A stretch of DNA of 64,000 nt from UMGS882 sp045598975 (GTDB taxonomy: Bacteria > Bacillota > Clostridia > Oscillospirales > CAG-382), in the NCBI GenBank assembly GCA_045598975.1, contig JAZRVE010000062.1:1-64000 (forward strand). The letters are read 5' to 3'. Positions 52,476 through 61,749 of this stretch are shown in pieces. A program made the translations under genes and the position numbers. Within the stretch, counting starts at the first letter, position 1; the number at the start of each line of letters is the position of its first letter. Under the pieces are notes generated by a model, which was not told the DNA's origin, made no database searches, and saw only the letters and a list, made by a program, of their open reading frames with translations.

Positions 52476-53726
52476 ATGAGGAATATCAAGTTTACTTTCC
52501 CGGATATATCGGATGCGGAGATTGAGGGTGTTTGCGAAACGCTGAGGTCCGGCTGGCTTACGACCGGCCCCAAAACAAAGTTGTTTGAAAAGAAACTCGC
52601 TTCTTTTGTCGGAGATTATAACGGTGAAGGATCGCCGAACTGTATCGGGGTCAGCTCCGCTACGGAGGGATTGGAACTGTCTTTGAGGATGCTCGGCATC
52701 GGTTCGGGCTCGGGAGGAAGCGAGAAGGACGAGGTCATCACCTGTGCCTATACGTATACCGCATCGGCATCCGAGATACATCATGTCGGGGCGAAGATCG
52801 TGCTTATCGACTGCCTTGACAAAGACGGCGTCATCGAGCCTGATTATGATAGACTCGAAGCGGCGATAAACGAGAACACCAAAGCCGTTATCCCCGTCGA
52901 TATCGGAGGCATCCCCTGCGATTATGACAGGATATTTGAGATACTCGAAAGAAAAAAATCCCTCTTCAAGCCGACTTCCGATCTTCAGGCAATGCTTGGC
53001 AGAGTGGCTGTCATCGAGGATGCGGCGCACGCTCTCGGTGCCGTTTATAAGGGGAGAAAAATCGGCAGCGTTGCCGATTTCACGGTGTTTTCTTTCCATG
53101 CCACGAAGAACTTTTCAACAGGAGAGGGCGGTGCCATCTTCTGGAATCACTTTGACGGCATAAACGATGACGATATGTATCGCATGACACAGCTTTACAG
53201 CCTTCACGGTCAAAGCAAGGACGCCTTTACCAAGGACAGGCTCGGTGCCTGGGAATACGACATTCTCGGTATCTGGTATAAGTGTAATATGACGGACATC
53301 ATGGCGGCGATAGGCCTCGGACAGCTTGAAAGATATCCCACGATGCTTCCGCGCAGAAAAGAAATAATAGAAAGATACGATGCTGCGTTTCGTTCGCTCG
53401 GTATAAAAACACTCGATCATTATACCGGTGAGCACATAAGCTCGGGACACCTCTATGTCACGAGGATACCCGGTATAAACAGGGAGAACGCAAACGAAAT
53501 TATGGAAAAGATGGCAAAGGCCGGCATTTGTACAAATGTGCATTTCATACCTCTGCCCATGTTTACGGCGTATAAGAATCTGGGCTTTGATATAAAGGAT
53601 TATCCGGTCGCCTATGCGAAGTTTGAGAATGAGATCACGCTTCCTCTGCATACCAAGCTTACGGATGAAGAGGTGGAGTATGTGATAGAAAAGTATGCGG
53701 AGATCGTGCAGGCGTACAGGAACTGA
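52476..53726 (+). CDS. DegT/DnrJ/EryC1 family sugar aminotransferase
   Basis: 416 aa. IGVSSATEGLELSLRMLGI, VIEDAAHALGAVYKGRKIG and PLP lysine in SFHATKNFSTGEGGAIF. It adds an amino group to a keto-nucleotide sugar. A longer-than-usual section near 130-170 (FEILERKKSLFKPTSDLQAMLGR) follows VDIGGIPCDYD; this extra helix occurs in some clostridial members. ATG 52476 follows GGAG. Confidence 0.92.
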   Translation: MRNIKFTFPDISDAEIEGVCETLRSGWLTTGPKTKLFEKKLASFVGDYNGEGSPNCIGVSSATEGLELSLRMLGIGSGSGGSEKDEVITCAYTYTASASEIHHVGAKIVLIDCLDKDGVIEPDYDRLEAAINENTKAVIPVDIGGIPCDYDRIFEILERKKSLFKPTSDLQAMLGRVAVIEDAAHALGAVYKGRKIGSVADFTVFSFHATKNFSTGEGGAIFWNHFDGINDDDMYRMTQLYSLHGQSKDAFTKDRLGAWEYDILGIWYKCNMTDIMAAIGLGQLERYPTMLPRRKEIIERYDAAFRSLGIKTLDHYTGEHISSGHLYVTRIPGINRENANEIMEKMAKAGICTNVHFIPLPMFTAYKNLGFDIKDYPVAYAKFENEITLPLHTKLTDEEVEYVIEKYAEIVQAYRN

Positions 53727-53754
53727 GTTGTCCCTTTAAGAAAGGTGAGATGCC

Positions 53755-54942
53755 TTGAAAAAAGTATTGATAATAGGAGCCGGCTTTTTGCAGATGTTCG
53801 TCATAAAAAAAGCAAAGGATATGGGGTATTACACTCTGGCGGTGGATGCCGATCCCAAAGCTCCCGGCTTTGCTTTTGCGGATAAATACGCCGTCATCAA
53901 CATCGTTGACGAAAAAGCCTGCCTTGCATTTGCCCAAAAAAACCAAATCGACGGTGTACTGACCGCCGCTACGGAATACGGTGTACTGACCGCATCGTAT
54001 ATTGCGGAAAAAATGAACCTTACGGGGTTAACGTACACGGCGGCTCAAAAGACCAAGAACAAATACAACGTGAAAAAGTGTTTTCTCGAAAACCGTGTCG
54101 ATGATTCGGATGGTCAATGCTGCCTTATTGATGCCGATACCGATATCGGCACGCTTGCCGGGAAACTTTGCTATCCGGTGATCGTAAAACCGTGCGACGG
54201 CTCCGGCAGTCGGGGAACGAGCAGAGTTGATGCCCCGGACGGTTTGCCTGCGGCGTGCGGATTTGCCATGAACGGTTCGATTTCTCACCGTGCAGAGGTG
54301 GAATCCTTTGTCGATGGTAAGGAATACGGCGCGGAAAGTCTTGTCGTAAACGGCAGGGTTTATGTGTTGGCGATCATGAAAAAACGGATGACAGACCCGC
54401 CTTATTATGCCGAGCTCGGTCATATGATCCCCTGCGGACTGCCTGCGGATATTGAAGCAAAAGCAAAGAAATGTGTGGAAAATGCGATCAAAGCGCTCGG
54501 GATCAATTCGGGTTCCGTCAATACGGATATGATCATCACCGACGGCGGAGAAATACATATCGTCGATATCGGTGCCAGAATGGGCGGAAATATGATAGGT
54601 CCGTGTATCATTCCGTACGGTACGGGGATGGATTATATGGCGGCAATGCTCGAAAACGCGGTCGGCGATTTTAAGGAATTCAAAAAAACCGAGCCAGTTG
54701 CCGTAGCGACGAGATTGCTTGCATTCCCCGAGGGCGATGTGGTAAATCTGCCGGATGTTCCGGCATTTGAAAAAGAATTCGACGTCGAGCTTTACCACCA
54801 TATGACAAAAGGTCAGCACGTCAATGCGTATCATACCAATCTGGACGGGCTGGGATACATTGCGGCAAAAGGCAAAACGGCAGAGGAAGCGGAGGAAAAA
54901 GCCGCAAAGGCTTACAGATATTTATCGGAGGTGCTTTTCTGA
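53755..54942 (+). CDS. ATP-grasp ligase (carbamoyl-phosphate synthase/biotin carboxylase-like)
   Basis: 395 aa from TTG 53755 after AAAGGTGAG. Pre-ATP-grasp domain with LIIGAGFLQMFVIKKAK, ATP-grasp core CYPVIVKPCDGSGSRGTSR, ESFVDGKEYGAESLV, and metal site IHIVDIGARMGGN. C-terminal TEEAEEKAAKAYRYL resembles the ATP-grasp_4 group. Forms an amide or similar bond between a carboxylate and an amine. Beside the DegT and GNAT genes it probably decorates an aminosugar. Confidence 0.85.
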   Translation: MKKVLIIGAGFLQMFVIKKAKDMGYYTLAVDADPKAPGFAFADKYAVINIVDEKACLAFAQKNQIDGVLTAATEYGVLTASYIAEKMNLTGLTYTAAQKTKNKYNVKKCFLENRVDDSDGQCCLIDADTDIGTLAGKLCYPVIVKPCDGSGSRGTSRVDAPDGLPAACGFAMNGSISHRAEVESFVDGKEYGAESLVVNGRVYVLAIMKKRMTDPPYYAELGHMIPCGLPADIEAKAKKCVENAIKALGINSGSVNTDMIITDGGEIHIVDIGARMGGNMIGPCIIPYGTGMDYMAAMLENAVGDFKEFKKTEPVAVATRLLAFPEGDVVNLPDVPAFEKEFDVELYHHMTKGQHVNAYHTNLDGLGYIAAKGKTAEEAEEKAAKAYRYLSEVLF

Positions 54943-54956
54943 CCGTGGAGCTCATG

Positions 54957-55424
54957 ATGAAAAGAATCAAAATGATGGATCTTGCCGGACTGAAAAAAGT
55001 CGAAAAGGTGCTTTACGCCTGCGGAAAAGATATGGCAAAAAAATATGATATTCATCAATGGGATAATACGCATGCCAAAGACATGATAATACTCGCTTTG
55101 TGTGAGTTGAAAAACGACGTGTTTTTGGTTTCCGATGAGCTTGAAAAAACCGTTGCCACGTTTCAGGTCAGAGCGACGGATGATGTGTTATATTTTGAAA
55201 AATTCGGGACATTGCCGGAATGCCGGGGAAAAGGCATAGCTGAAAAGATGCTTGAAAAAATCAAGAGAATCGCAAAAGAGAAAGGCTGTTCCAAAGTCGC
55301 CTGCTCGGTTTATGAAAAAAATAAATACGCGCTTGAATATTATCAAAAAAATGGCTTCACGACCTGCGGCATGACACAAACGAAAAAATACAAATTGATC
55401 GATATGGAATTGAGTGTAATATGA
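54957..55424 (+). CDS. GNAT family N-acetyltransferase
   Basis: About 155 aa. Acetyl-CoA loop LPECRGKGIAEKMLEKIKRIAKEKGC (R/Q-x-x-G-x-G/A form) followed by CSVYEKNKYALEYYQKNGF. Probably acylates the amine made by the aminotransferase. Starts possible at GTG 54945, ATG 54954 and 54957; GGAG spacing favours the last. The stop overlaps the next start (ATGA). Confidence 0.87.
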   Translation: MKRIKMMDLAGLKKVEKVLYACGKDMAKKYDIHQWDNTHAKDMIILALCELKNDVFLVSDELEKTVATFQVRATDDVLYFEKFGTLPECRGKGIAEKMLEKIKRIAKEKGCSKVACSVYEKNKYALEYYQKNGFTTCGMTQTKKYKLIDMELSVI

Positions 55425-56134
55425 ATTCAAATGAAAAACTGACTCCCCGTCAGCATTATGACAGGGTAAAGCATCTCGAAAACTATAACGGGTTTTATCA
55501 AAAAACAGTCAAAAGAGCACTTGATATCCTTATCTGTGTGATGATTCTTCCGTTTTTCTTACTTCTTGCGATACCGATTTCCATAGCGATCAAGCTTGAA
55601 GACGGCGGCCCCGTATTCTATCGTTCAAAACGGCTCGGTATCGGTTTTAAGGCATTCGGGATGCTGAAATTCCGGTCGATGAAGGTGGATGCACCGGATA
55701 TCCGAAACCAAGACGGAAGCACGTTCAATTCCAGAACGGATGCAAGGGTTACAAAGATCGGACGCATTCTTCGTGAAACGAGCCTTGATGAAACGCCGCA
55801 GATTTTCAACATATTTGCGGGGCAGATGAGTTTCGTCGGTCCGAGAGCCGGAGACGTGGAGTCCAAAGATACATATGAAGAAGACGAGAAAGACAAACTT
55901 TTGATAAGACCGGGGATAACGGGATATACGCAGGCATATCACAGAAATCAGATGGATGTGGGAAACAAGCGGCTGCTTGACGCTTGGTATGCCCACAGCG
56001 TAACATTCTTGCTTGATGTAAGAATCATTATCCGAACTGTCAGAACGGTTCTTTTCAGAGAAAAGATCTATACGAACAGCGAATCGGAACCGGTTACGGA
56101 TAAGGAAAAAGAAATGATTTCCGCGGCGAAATAA
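55421..56134 (+). CDS. Undecaprenyl-phosphate sugar phosphotransferase (initiating transferase)
   Basis: 237 aa. One membrane segment (about 32-56), then the catalytic domain: GPVFYRSKRLGIGFKAFGMLKFRSM, ETSLDETPQIFNIFAGQMSFVGPR and RPGITGYTQAYHRNQMD. Transfers a sugar-1-phosphate to the lipid carrier and thereby starts repeat-unit assembly. The presence of this gene shows the locus builds a lipid-linked repeat unit. Confidence 0.95.
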   Translation: MNSNEKLTPRQHYDRVKHLENYNGFYQKTVKRALDILICVMILPFFLLLAIPISIAIKLEDGGPVFYRSKRLGIGFKAFGMLKFRSMKVDAPDIRNQDGSTFNSRTDARVTKIGRILRETSLDETPQIFNIFAGQMSFVGPRAGDVESKDTYEEDEKDKLLIRPGITGYTQAYHRNQMDVGNKRLLDAWYAHSVTFLLDVRIIIRTVRTVLFREKIYTNSESEPVTDKEKEMISAAK

Positions 56135-56153
56135 TGATAAAGCGGGTGTGAAG

Positions 56154-57242
56154 ATGGCGGTCAAAAAAAAGACGAAAGCCCTATATAATAAAATATTTGA
56201 CGGAACCGAAACAAAGGTCGCCAATGCGATCATCACGTTTCAGGAACGAAGACAGATAAAGAAATACGTCAAAAACATGCCCCGTCTCACATCGGAGCAG
56301 AAGAAAGCCGTCAGGGATTTCTGGAAGCCGTATTGTAAGGTTGATACGGATTGGGTAAGGTACTATACTTATATTACAGGAAAGTTTGATCCGAGATATA
56401 TCCCGAGTGATCTACATTACACAAAAATAGACCAACATTTCAATAACAGAAAACTGGGCTATGGATTCAATGATAAAAACTATTATTCTTTGATTTTTCC
56501 GGGGATAAAACAGCCGAAAACGGTCGTCCGAAAAATCGGCGGGCTGCTTTTTGATGAAGACTATAAGTTGATAGATACGGAAAAAGCGAAGGAGCTTCTG
56601 AAAGCCGAGCCGGAGGTGATCGTAAAACCGACGCAGGAGAGCGGAAGCGGAAGAAATATCCGGTTTTTCGACACAAAATCGGATATGAATGAATTGACCG
56701 GCATTTTGTCGGGGCATGACGACGATAACCTGATCGTTCAGGAAATCGTGAAACAGCACGATGAGCTTGCGAAAATGCATCCGGGATCGCTGAATACCGT
56801 TCGTATTTACACGGTCATGCTGAATGACGGCGTGCACTTTCTGTCCGCTTCTCTGAAAATGGGAGCCGGGGATAGCCGTATTGATAATGTCAGCGCCAAT
56901 TCCGGCATTATCGTCGGAGTAAAAGAAAACGGCGAGCTTATGGAAAGCGCATATTTTGATATGTATTCCGGAAAGACGACGGACAGGCATCCCGACGGGA
57001 TGCTTCTCGGCGAAATAAAAGTACCCGAATTTGAAAAGATGCTTGAAACCGTAAAAAGAGCGGCGCAATATACGGGGAATTTCAGATTGGTCGGATGGGA
57101 TATGTCGGTCGATGAAGACGGAGATGTTATTCTGATCGAAGCCAATATGCGTAAGGGTGCAATAGGTCCGATTCAATGCGAGCACGGTCCTTTCTTCGGG
57201 GAACTGACGGAAAAAGTGTTAGATGAGGTGTTTGGTAAATGA
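56154..57242 (+). CDS. Sugar-transfer associated ATP-grasp protein (first of three)
   Basis: 362 aa. ATP-grasp motifs: EVIVKPTQESGSGRNIRFF (Lys about 158), LIVQEIVKQHDELAKMHPGSLNTVRIYTV and VGWDMSVDEDGDVILIEANMRKG (metal-binding Asp/Glu/Asn). The N-terminal ~100 residues (FWKPYCKVDTDWVRYYTYITGKFDPRYIP) form a separate domain shared with the third copy. This matches the ATPgrasp_ST family found in polysaccharide loci; its reaction is unknown. GTG 56148 is an alternative start. Overlaps the next gene by 4 bases. Confidence 0.85.
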   Translation: MAVKKKTKALYNKIFDGTETKVANAIITFQERRQIKKYVKNMPRLTSEQKKAVRDFWKPYCKVDTDWVRYYTYITGKFDPRYIPSDLHYTKIDQHFNNRKLGYGFNDKNYYSLIFPGIKQPKTVVRKIGGLLFDEDYKLIDTEKAKELLKAEPEVIVKPTQESGSGRNIRFFDTKSDMNELTGILSGHDDDNLIVQEIVKQHDELAKMHPGSLNTVRIYTVMLNDGVHFLSASLKMGAGDSRIDNVSANSGIIVGVKENGELMESAYFDMYSGKTTDRHPDGMLLGEIKVPEFEKMLETVKRAAQYTGNFRLVGWDMSVDEDGDVILIEANMRKGAIGPIQCEHGPFFGELTEKVLDEVFGK

Positions 57243-58297
57243 ACAGAACGTTGTCGAAAATCAAACACGGGGTTTTATCGACTTCTGCCGGCAAAAAAAT
57301 CAGGAAAACCAAATACAGAGCCTATTTTACAAGAGAAAATGCGATCCGTGATCTGACAAAATTCGGTATTGCTCCCACGGAGGAGCTTATTGCCGATATG
57401 TTGAAGGAAGCGTTGGACCATGACGTGACGTTTAATGAATACCTGTACTATCACTTTTATGAAGTGGAAGAAAAAGAGCGCAGAGAATTCATTCCGTTGT
57501 GGGAAGCGGAAAACAGGTATGTTGAGGTGTTCAATGATTACAGAACGGCAGACCTGTTTTTCGATAAGGAAAGAGTTTATAACAAATTCAAGCAATTCTA
57601 TAAGAGAAAACTGATTGCATTACATCTATACAATCAGCGGGAAAAAGAGGAATTTCTTGCCTTTTTCAAAAGTGCCGGGCGTGTCATCGTAAAACCGTAT
57701 GACGGCGGAGAGGGGCGCGGAGTCCGGATTTTCGATGACAGTACAGACACGGAAAAAATATTTGAGATATTAAAACGTGATTATCGGCACGGTGCGGTCG
57801 TCGAAGAAGTCATAGAACAGGATGAAAGGATGGCGGCTTTGCATCCTGCATCCTTAAATACTTTGAGAATAGCGACAGTCCGGCTTGACGATGAGATCAT
57901 GGTTCTGCCTCCGGTCATGCGTGTAGGGGCAAACGGATCGGTCGTGGATAATTGCGGCTCGGGCGGAATATTATGTGAGCTTGATGAAAACGGTGTCGTA
58001 ACCGGTACGGCGGATGAAAGAGGACAAAGCTTTGAATATCACCCGACTACCGGCAAAAAGCTGATCGGATATCAGGTGCCCGACCTTACGGATGCCGTCA
58101 ACCTGGCAAAAGAGTTGTCGTCGGTTTATCCGGCAGTCCGACTTGTCGGATGGGATATTGCTTTGTCAAAAGACGGCTTTGTTATGATCGAAGGAAACAG
58201 TGCTCCGAATTTTGCGGCTTATCAGTTATTCGGAAAAGGATGCCGCACATATATGGATTCCGTACTTAACAGATACAAAGAGGGTAAAAACAAATGA
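57239..58297 (+). CDS. Sugar-transfer associated ATP-grasp protein (second of three)
   Basis: 352 aa. Core motifs VIVKPYDGGEGRGVRIFDD (Lys about 152), VVEEVIEQDERMAALHPASLNTLRIATV and LVGWDIALSKDGFVMIEGNSAPN. The N-terminal domain (TKFGIAPTEELIADMLKEAL, NEYLYYHFYEVEEKERREFIP) differs from copies one and three, so this is a separate subfamily, suggesting a different acceptor. Both ends overlap neighbours by 4 bases. Confidence 0.85.
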   Translation: MNRTLSKIKHGVLSTSAGKKIRKTKYRAYFTRENAIRDLTKFGIAPTEELIADMLKEALDHDVTFNEYLYYHFYEVEEKERREFIPLWEAENRYVEVFNDYRTADLFFDKERVYNKFKQFYKRKLIALHLYNQREKEEFLAFFKSAGRVIVKPYDGGEGRGVRIFDDSTDTEKIFEILKRDYRHGAVVEEVIEQDERMAALHPASLNTLRIATVRLDDEIMVLPPVMRVGANGSVVDNCGSGGILCELDENGVVTGTADERGQSFEYHPTTGKKLIGYQVPDLTDAVNLAKELSSVYPAVRLVGWDIALSKDGFVMIEGNSAPNFAAYQLFGKGCRTYMDSVLNRYKEGKNK

Positions 58298-59400
58298 ATT
58301 TATTTTCGTTAGGCACCGGATTTTATAATTGGTTTGTGACGGCTTCTTATGATGTTTTCCGAAAGAAAATAGTAAAAAGCTATTCCATCGGGCAATGGAA
58401 CGATGCGAAGAAGAATTATCCGGACTGGAAAACGCTCACCAAAGAGCAGAAAAGTGAAATTGCGCAGTTCTGGGGGTTACAGCATCCTTCCGAATACGAT
58501 TTTTATACGCACGAGATCATGCTGAATGTCCGTGGGGAATTTGACGTCCGCTATTTGCCGGAAAGGATTCATAAAGTATACCTCGATCCGTCTCAGGTGA
58601 AAAGAGGCTTTAACAGACCGTGGGAGGATAAGAACTATTTTGAACGTTTTCAGCCGAACCTTCCTCTCCCTTATACGTTTGTCAGAAACATAGACGGTTG
58701 CTTCCTTGACCATGACTATCGGCATATCAGCCGTGAAGAAGCGAAAAGGATCATGCTGGAACACCTTCCTTTGATCGTCAAGCCGTCCATTGATTCGGGA
58801 GAGGGCAAAAATCTCAGACTTGTTTCCGATGCGAAGGGCGTAGAGGAAGTTTTTACGGCATATGATAAGAATTATCTGGCACAGGAGGTCATTGCGCAGT
58901 GTGAGTTGTTCGAAAAAACAAATCCTCACAGCGTTAATGCCATGAGAATCGTTACGGCGATCGTAAACGGAGAAGCAAAGCTTATGTCGGGTATGCTTCT
59001 CACCAACACAACCGATGTGATCGCGTGCAATACGAACAAAGGCCCCGGTGAGGGCGTGGTTTGTATCGGGATCGATGATAAGGGAAAATTCCTCGATACC
59101 GGATATTATGAAAACGCAAAACCTCTGACGGAAATGCCGAACGGTCTGAAATTCGGCGGATTGGAAGTACCTTCCTATAAAGAGGCGGTCGCGCTTGCGC
59201 TTGAAGCGCATAATGCGATGCCGATGTTCGGGATCATCGGCTGGGATATCACCATCGATAAAGATAACAAGCCGCTTATCATCGAGTGGAATCTCCATGC
59301 GATCGGTATGTATCACTCTCAACTGACGACCGGTCCGCTTTTCGGTGAAGATTCCGAATATTTTGCAAAGCAGGCAAAAGAGCTGATGAAGCGGAGATAA
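58294..59400 (+). CDS. Sugar-transfer associated ATP-grasp protein (third of three)
   Basis: 368 aa. Core motifs LIVKPSIDSGEGKNLRLVSD (Lys163), YLAQEVIAQCELFEKTNPHSVNAMRIVTA and IGWDITIDKDNKPLIIEWNLHAIG. The N-terminal part (EIAQFWGLQHPSEYDFYTHEIMLNVRGEFDVRYLP) resembles copy one. Only 2 bases separate its stop from the next gene. Reaction unknown; all catalytic-type residues are present, so it should be active. Confidence 0.85.
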   Translation: MNLFSLGTGFYNWFVTASYDVFRKKIVKSYSIGQWNDAKKNYPDWKTLTKEQKSEIAQFWGLQHPSEYDFYTHEIMLNVRGEFDVRYLPERIHKVYLDPSQVKRGFNRPWEDKNYFERFQPNLPLPYTFVRNIDGCFLDHDYRHISREEAKRIMLEHLPLIVKPSIDSGEGKNLRLVSDAKGVEEVFTAYDKNYLAQEVIAQCELFEKTNPHSVNAMRIVTAIVNGEAKLMSGMLLTNTTDVIACNTNKGPGEGVVCIGIDDKGKFLDTGYYENAKPLTEMPNGLKFGGLEVPSYKEAVALALEAHNAMPMFGIIGWDITIDKDNKPLIIEWNLHAIGMYHSQLTTGPLFGEDSEYFAKQAKELMKRR

Positions 59401-59402
59401 AT

Positions 59403-60665
59403 ATGAGAATACTCAGACTACGAGCTTACTGTTATCCGGAAAATGCGGCTGCGTTCGCCATGAATGAGGATTTCGAGAACGAGCTTGTCAAAAGAAAGAT
59501 CACAAGCATCAACTATGTGCCCATGCCATCAAGAGGCATTACGGATGAAGTAAGAAAAGAATATAAAAAGAAAAAACACGAGGAACGCAAAGGCGGATAT
59601 GTGATCGTACACCGTTTCTCCATGATAAAAGAAGGAACGAACTTTTTGCAGAGAACCTTGAAATTCACGCTTTGCACAATAGCCGAGTATTTCAAAGGGA
59701 TCAAAGCCAAAGACATTGACGCCGTGTACGCATCAAGTACTCCGCCGACACAGGGAATGCTGTGCGCCAAAGTCGCAAAGAAGCTCGGCAAAAAGAACAA
59801 GAAAAAAGTCCCGTTCGTCTATAATTTGCAGGATATATTCCCGGATTCCCTGGTCAATGCGGGTATGACGAAAAAAGGCAGTCTGATTTGGAAAATCGGT
59901 CGAAAAATCGAAGATTATACGTACAAAAACGCCGATAGGATCATCGTCATTTCCGAGGGCTTCAAAAAAAACATCATGGCAAAGGGTGTGCCGGAAGAAA
60001 AAATCGTTGTTGTGCCCAACTGGGCGGATACCGACGGAATATATCCGGTGGAGCGGAAAGATAACGTTTTGTTCGACAGATACGGTTTAGATCGGGATAA
60101 GTTCTATATTTCTTACAGCGGAAATGTCGGATATACGCAGAATATGGATCTGCTCCTTGACACGGCAAAAGAGATAAAGGATGGGCTGAATAACGTTCGC
60201 TTTGTCATCATCGGTGAAGGCGTTGCCAAGGCAGATGTTGAAAGAAGAATAAAAGAAGAAAACATAGATAATGTAATCCTGCTCCCGTTCCAGCCCTATG
60301 AGGAGATAGCATATGTGTTCAGCCTCGGTGATGTGGGACTTATTATCTCAAAATCCGGTGTAGGCAACAATTCCGTGCCGAGTAAAACATGGGGCTATAT
60401 GGCGGCGGGGAAGCCGATCCTTGCTTCCTTTGACAGAGAAAGCGAACTTATATCATTGATTGATAATGTCGGATGCGGAGCGAGTGCACAGGCAGACAGC
60501 AAAGACGATCTGATAAGAGCGATCCGTCAAATGGTAACCGAATATGATCTGTCGGAAAGAGGAAAACGCGGGGAAATGTATCTGCAAACGAAGCTTAATA
60601 AAGAAAACTGCACAAAACAATATGTTGACACAATAAATGCCGTATTGGAGAGAAAAAACACATGA
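59403..60665 (+). CDS. Glycosyltransferase family 4 (WbuB-like)
   Basis: 420 aa. N-terminal part with DIDAVYASSTPPTQGMLCAKVAKKLGKK, FVYNLQDIFPDSLVNAGM, then GT4 core ISYSGNVGYTQNMDLLLDTAKEI, VRFVIIGEGVAK, VILLPFQPYEEIAYVFSLGDVGLI and the VPSKTWGYMAAGKPILA motif. Closest in pattern to WbuB-type aminosugar transferases. Overlaps the next gene by 4 bases. Confidence 0.9.
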   Translation: MRILRLRAYCYPENAAAFAMNEDFENELVKRKITSINYVPMPSRGITDEVRKEYKKKKHEERKGGYVIVHRFSMIKEGTNFLQRTLKFTLCTIAEYFKGIKAKDIDAVYASSTPPTQGMLCAKVAKKLGKKNKKKVPFVYNLQDIFPDSLVNAGMTKKGSLIWKIGRKIEDYTYKNADRIIVISEGFKKNIMAKGVPEEKIVVVPNWADTDGIYPVERKDNVLFDRYGLDRDKFYISYSGNVGYTQNMDLLLDTAKEIKDGLNNVRFVIIGEGVAKADVERRIKEENIDNVILLPFQPYEEIAYVFSLGDVGLIISKSGVGNNSVPSKTWGYMAAGKPILASFDRESELISLIDNVGCGASAQADSKDDLIRAIRQMVTEYDLSERGKRGEMYLQTKLNKENCTKQYVDTINAVLERKNT

Positions 60666-61735
60666 AAGTATTGCTTATTTCTCCGATTGCTCCGCCGTTT
60701 GGCGGATTATCGACATGGACGGATGAATACGTAAAAGCGACAAAAGGCATGCTGGATATTGATTGTGTTAATACGAATTACACGGGTAAAAATCCGATCG
60801 AATCCGGGAAAAGAAGCATAACGCAGGAACTGGCACGGTCCGTTCATATTTGGAGATCCATCCGGAGAAAATGCAAAAAAACAAAATATGATATCGTCCA
60901 CATGAATTCCCCTTGTTCTGCTTTCGGAAACCTCCGGGATTGTGTATCAATGCTGTTGATCGGGCTATATCATGCCTCCGGGGCGAACGTGCTGCATTGC
61001 CACTGTAATCTGAACGATTTTGTCGGATACGGGAAAAGGCGTTTGCCGATATTTAAGCTGTTCCTTAAACGGTTTGACTGTGTATTGGTATTGAATGAGC
61101 AGTCATTGGATTACATCAAGGAAATTTCTGCCGTCAAAACGGTCTGTATACCGAATTTTATCAGCGATCTGAAAACAGAAGAAAAACGGTTTCATGAAGC
61201 GGAAAACGGATTGAAGGTGCTGTTCCTGGGACGGCAGACGACGCTCAAAGGTGTTGACGTTTTTATACGGGTCGCGGAAATCGCACGGCAAAACGGAGAC
61301 GGGTTTTCTTTCCGTATAGTCGGGAATACGAGTGCCAATATGGAACACTATACCGATCTGCCGGATAATATAAAGATTTACGGTCAGATCGGGCATGATG
61401 AAGCATTAAGAATGTTGTATGATGCCGACGTCCTGCTTTTTCCGAGCAGGACAGAGGGATTCCCGCTTTCCGTTCTTGAAGCTATGATGGTCGGAACACC
61501 GGTGATTTCTTCCGATGTCGGTGCGGTATCGCAGATGCTTGAAAATACCGGCTCTATCGTTCTTGACTCGTTCGAGCCAAACGATTATTACGAGGCACTG
61601 AAAAAATATCTTCCGACAGAAGTCAGACAAAGGATCAGCACACGGGAAAAGGAACGGTATCGGACGTATTTTTCACCGGAACCCGTATGCAATCTGATTA
61701 TTCGAGAGTATGAAAAATTACTGAACCGAGAGTGA
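60662..61735 (+). CDS. Glycosyltransferase family 4
   Basis: 357 aa. LLISPIAPPFGGLSTWTDEYVKA at the N-terminus, LFLGRQTTLKGVDVFIRVAEIA, FRIVGNTSANM, and LLFPSRTEGFPLSVLEAMMVGTPVISSDVGA (the EGFPLSVLEA motif). Retaining GT-B enzyme; adds one sugar of the repeat unit. Donor unknown. Confidence 0.92.
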   Translation: MKVLLISPIAPPFGGLSTWTDEYVKATKGMLDIDCVNTNYTGKNPIESGKRSITQELARSVHIWRSIRRKCKKTKYDIVHMNSPCSAFGNLRDCVSMLLIGLYHASGANVLHCHCNLNDFVGYGKRRLPIFKLFLKRFDCVLVLNEQSLDYIKEISAVKTVCIPNFISDLKTEEKRFHEAENGLKVLFLGRQTTLKGVDVFIRVAEIARQNGDGFSFRIVGNTSANMEHYTDLPDNIKIYGQIGHDEALRMLYDADVLLFPSRTEGFPLSVLEAMMVGTPVISSDVGAVSQMLENTGSIVLDSFEPNDYYEALKKYLPTEVRQRISTREKERYRTYFSPEPVCNLIIREYEKLLNRE

Positions 61736-61749
61736 AATGAGCGAAAAAT

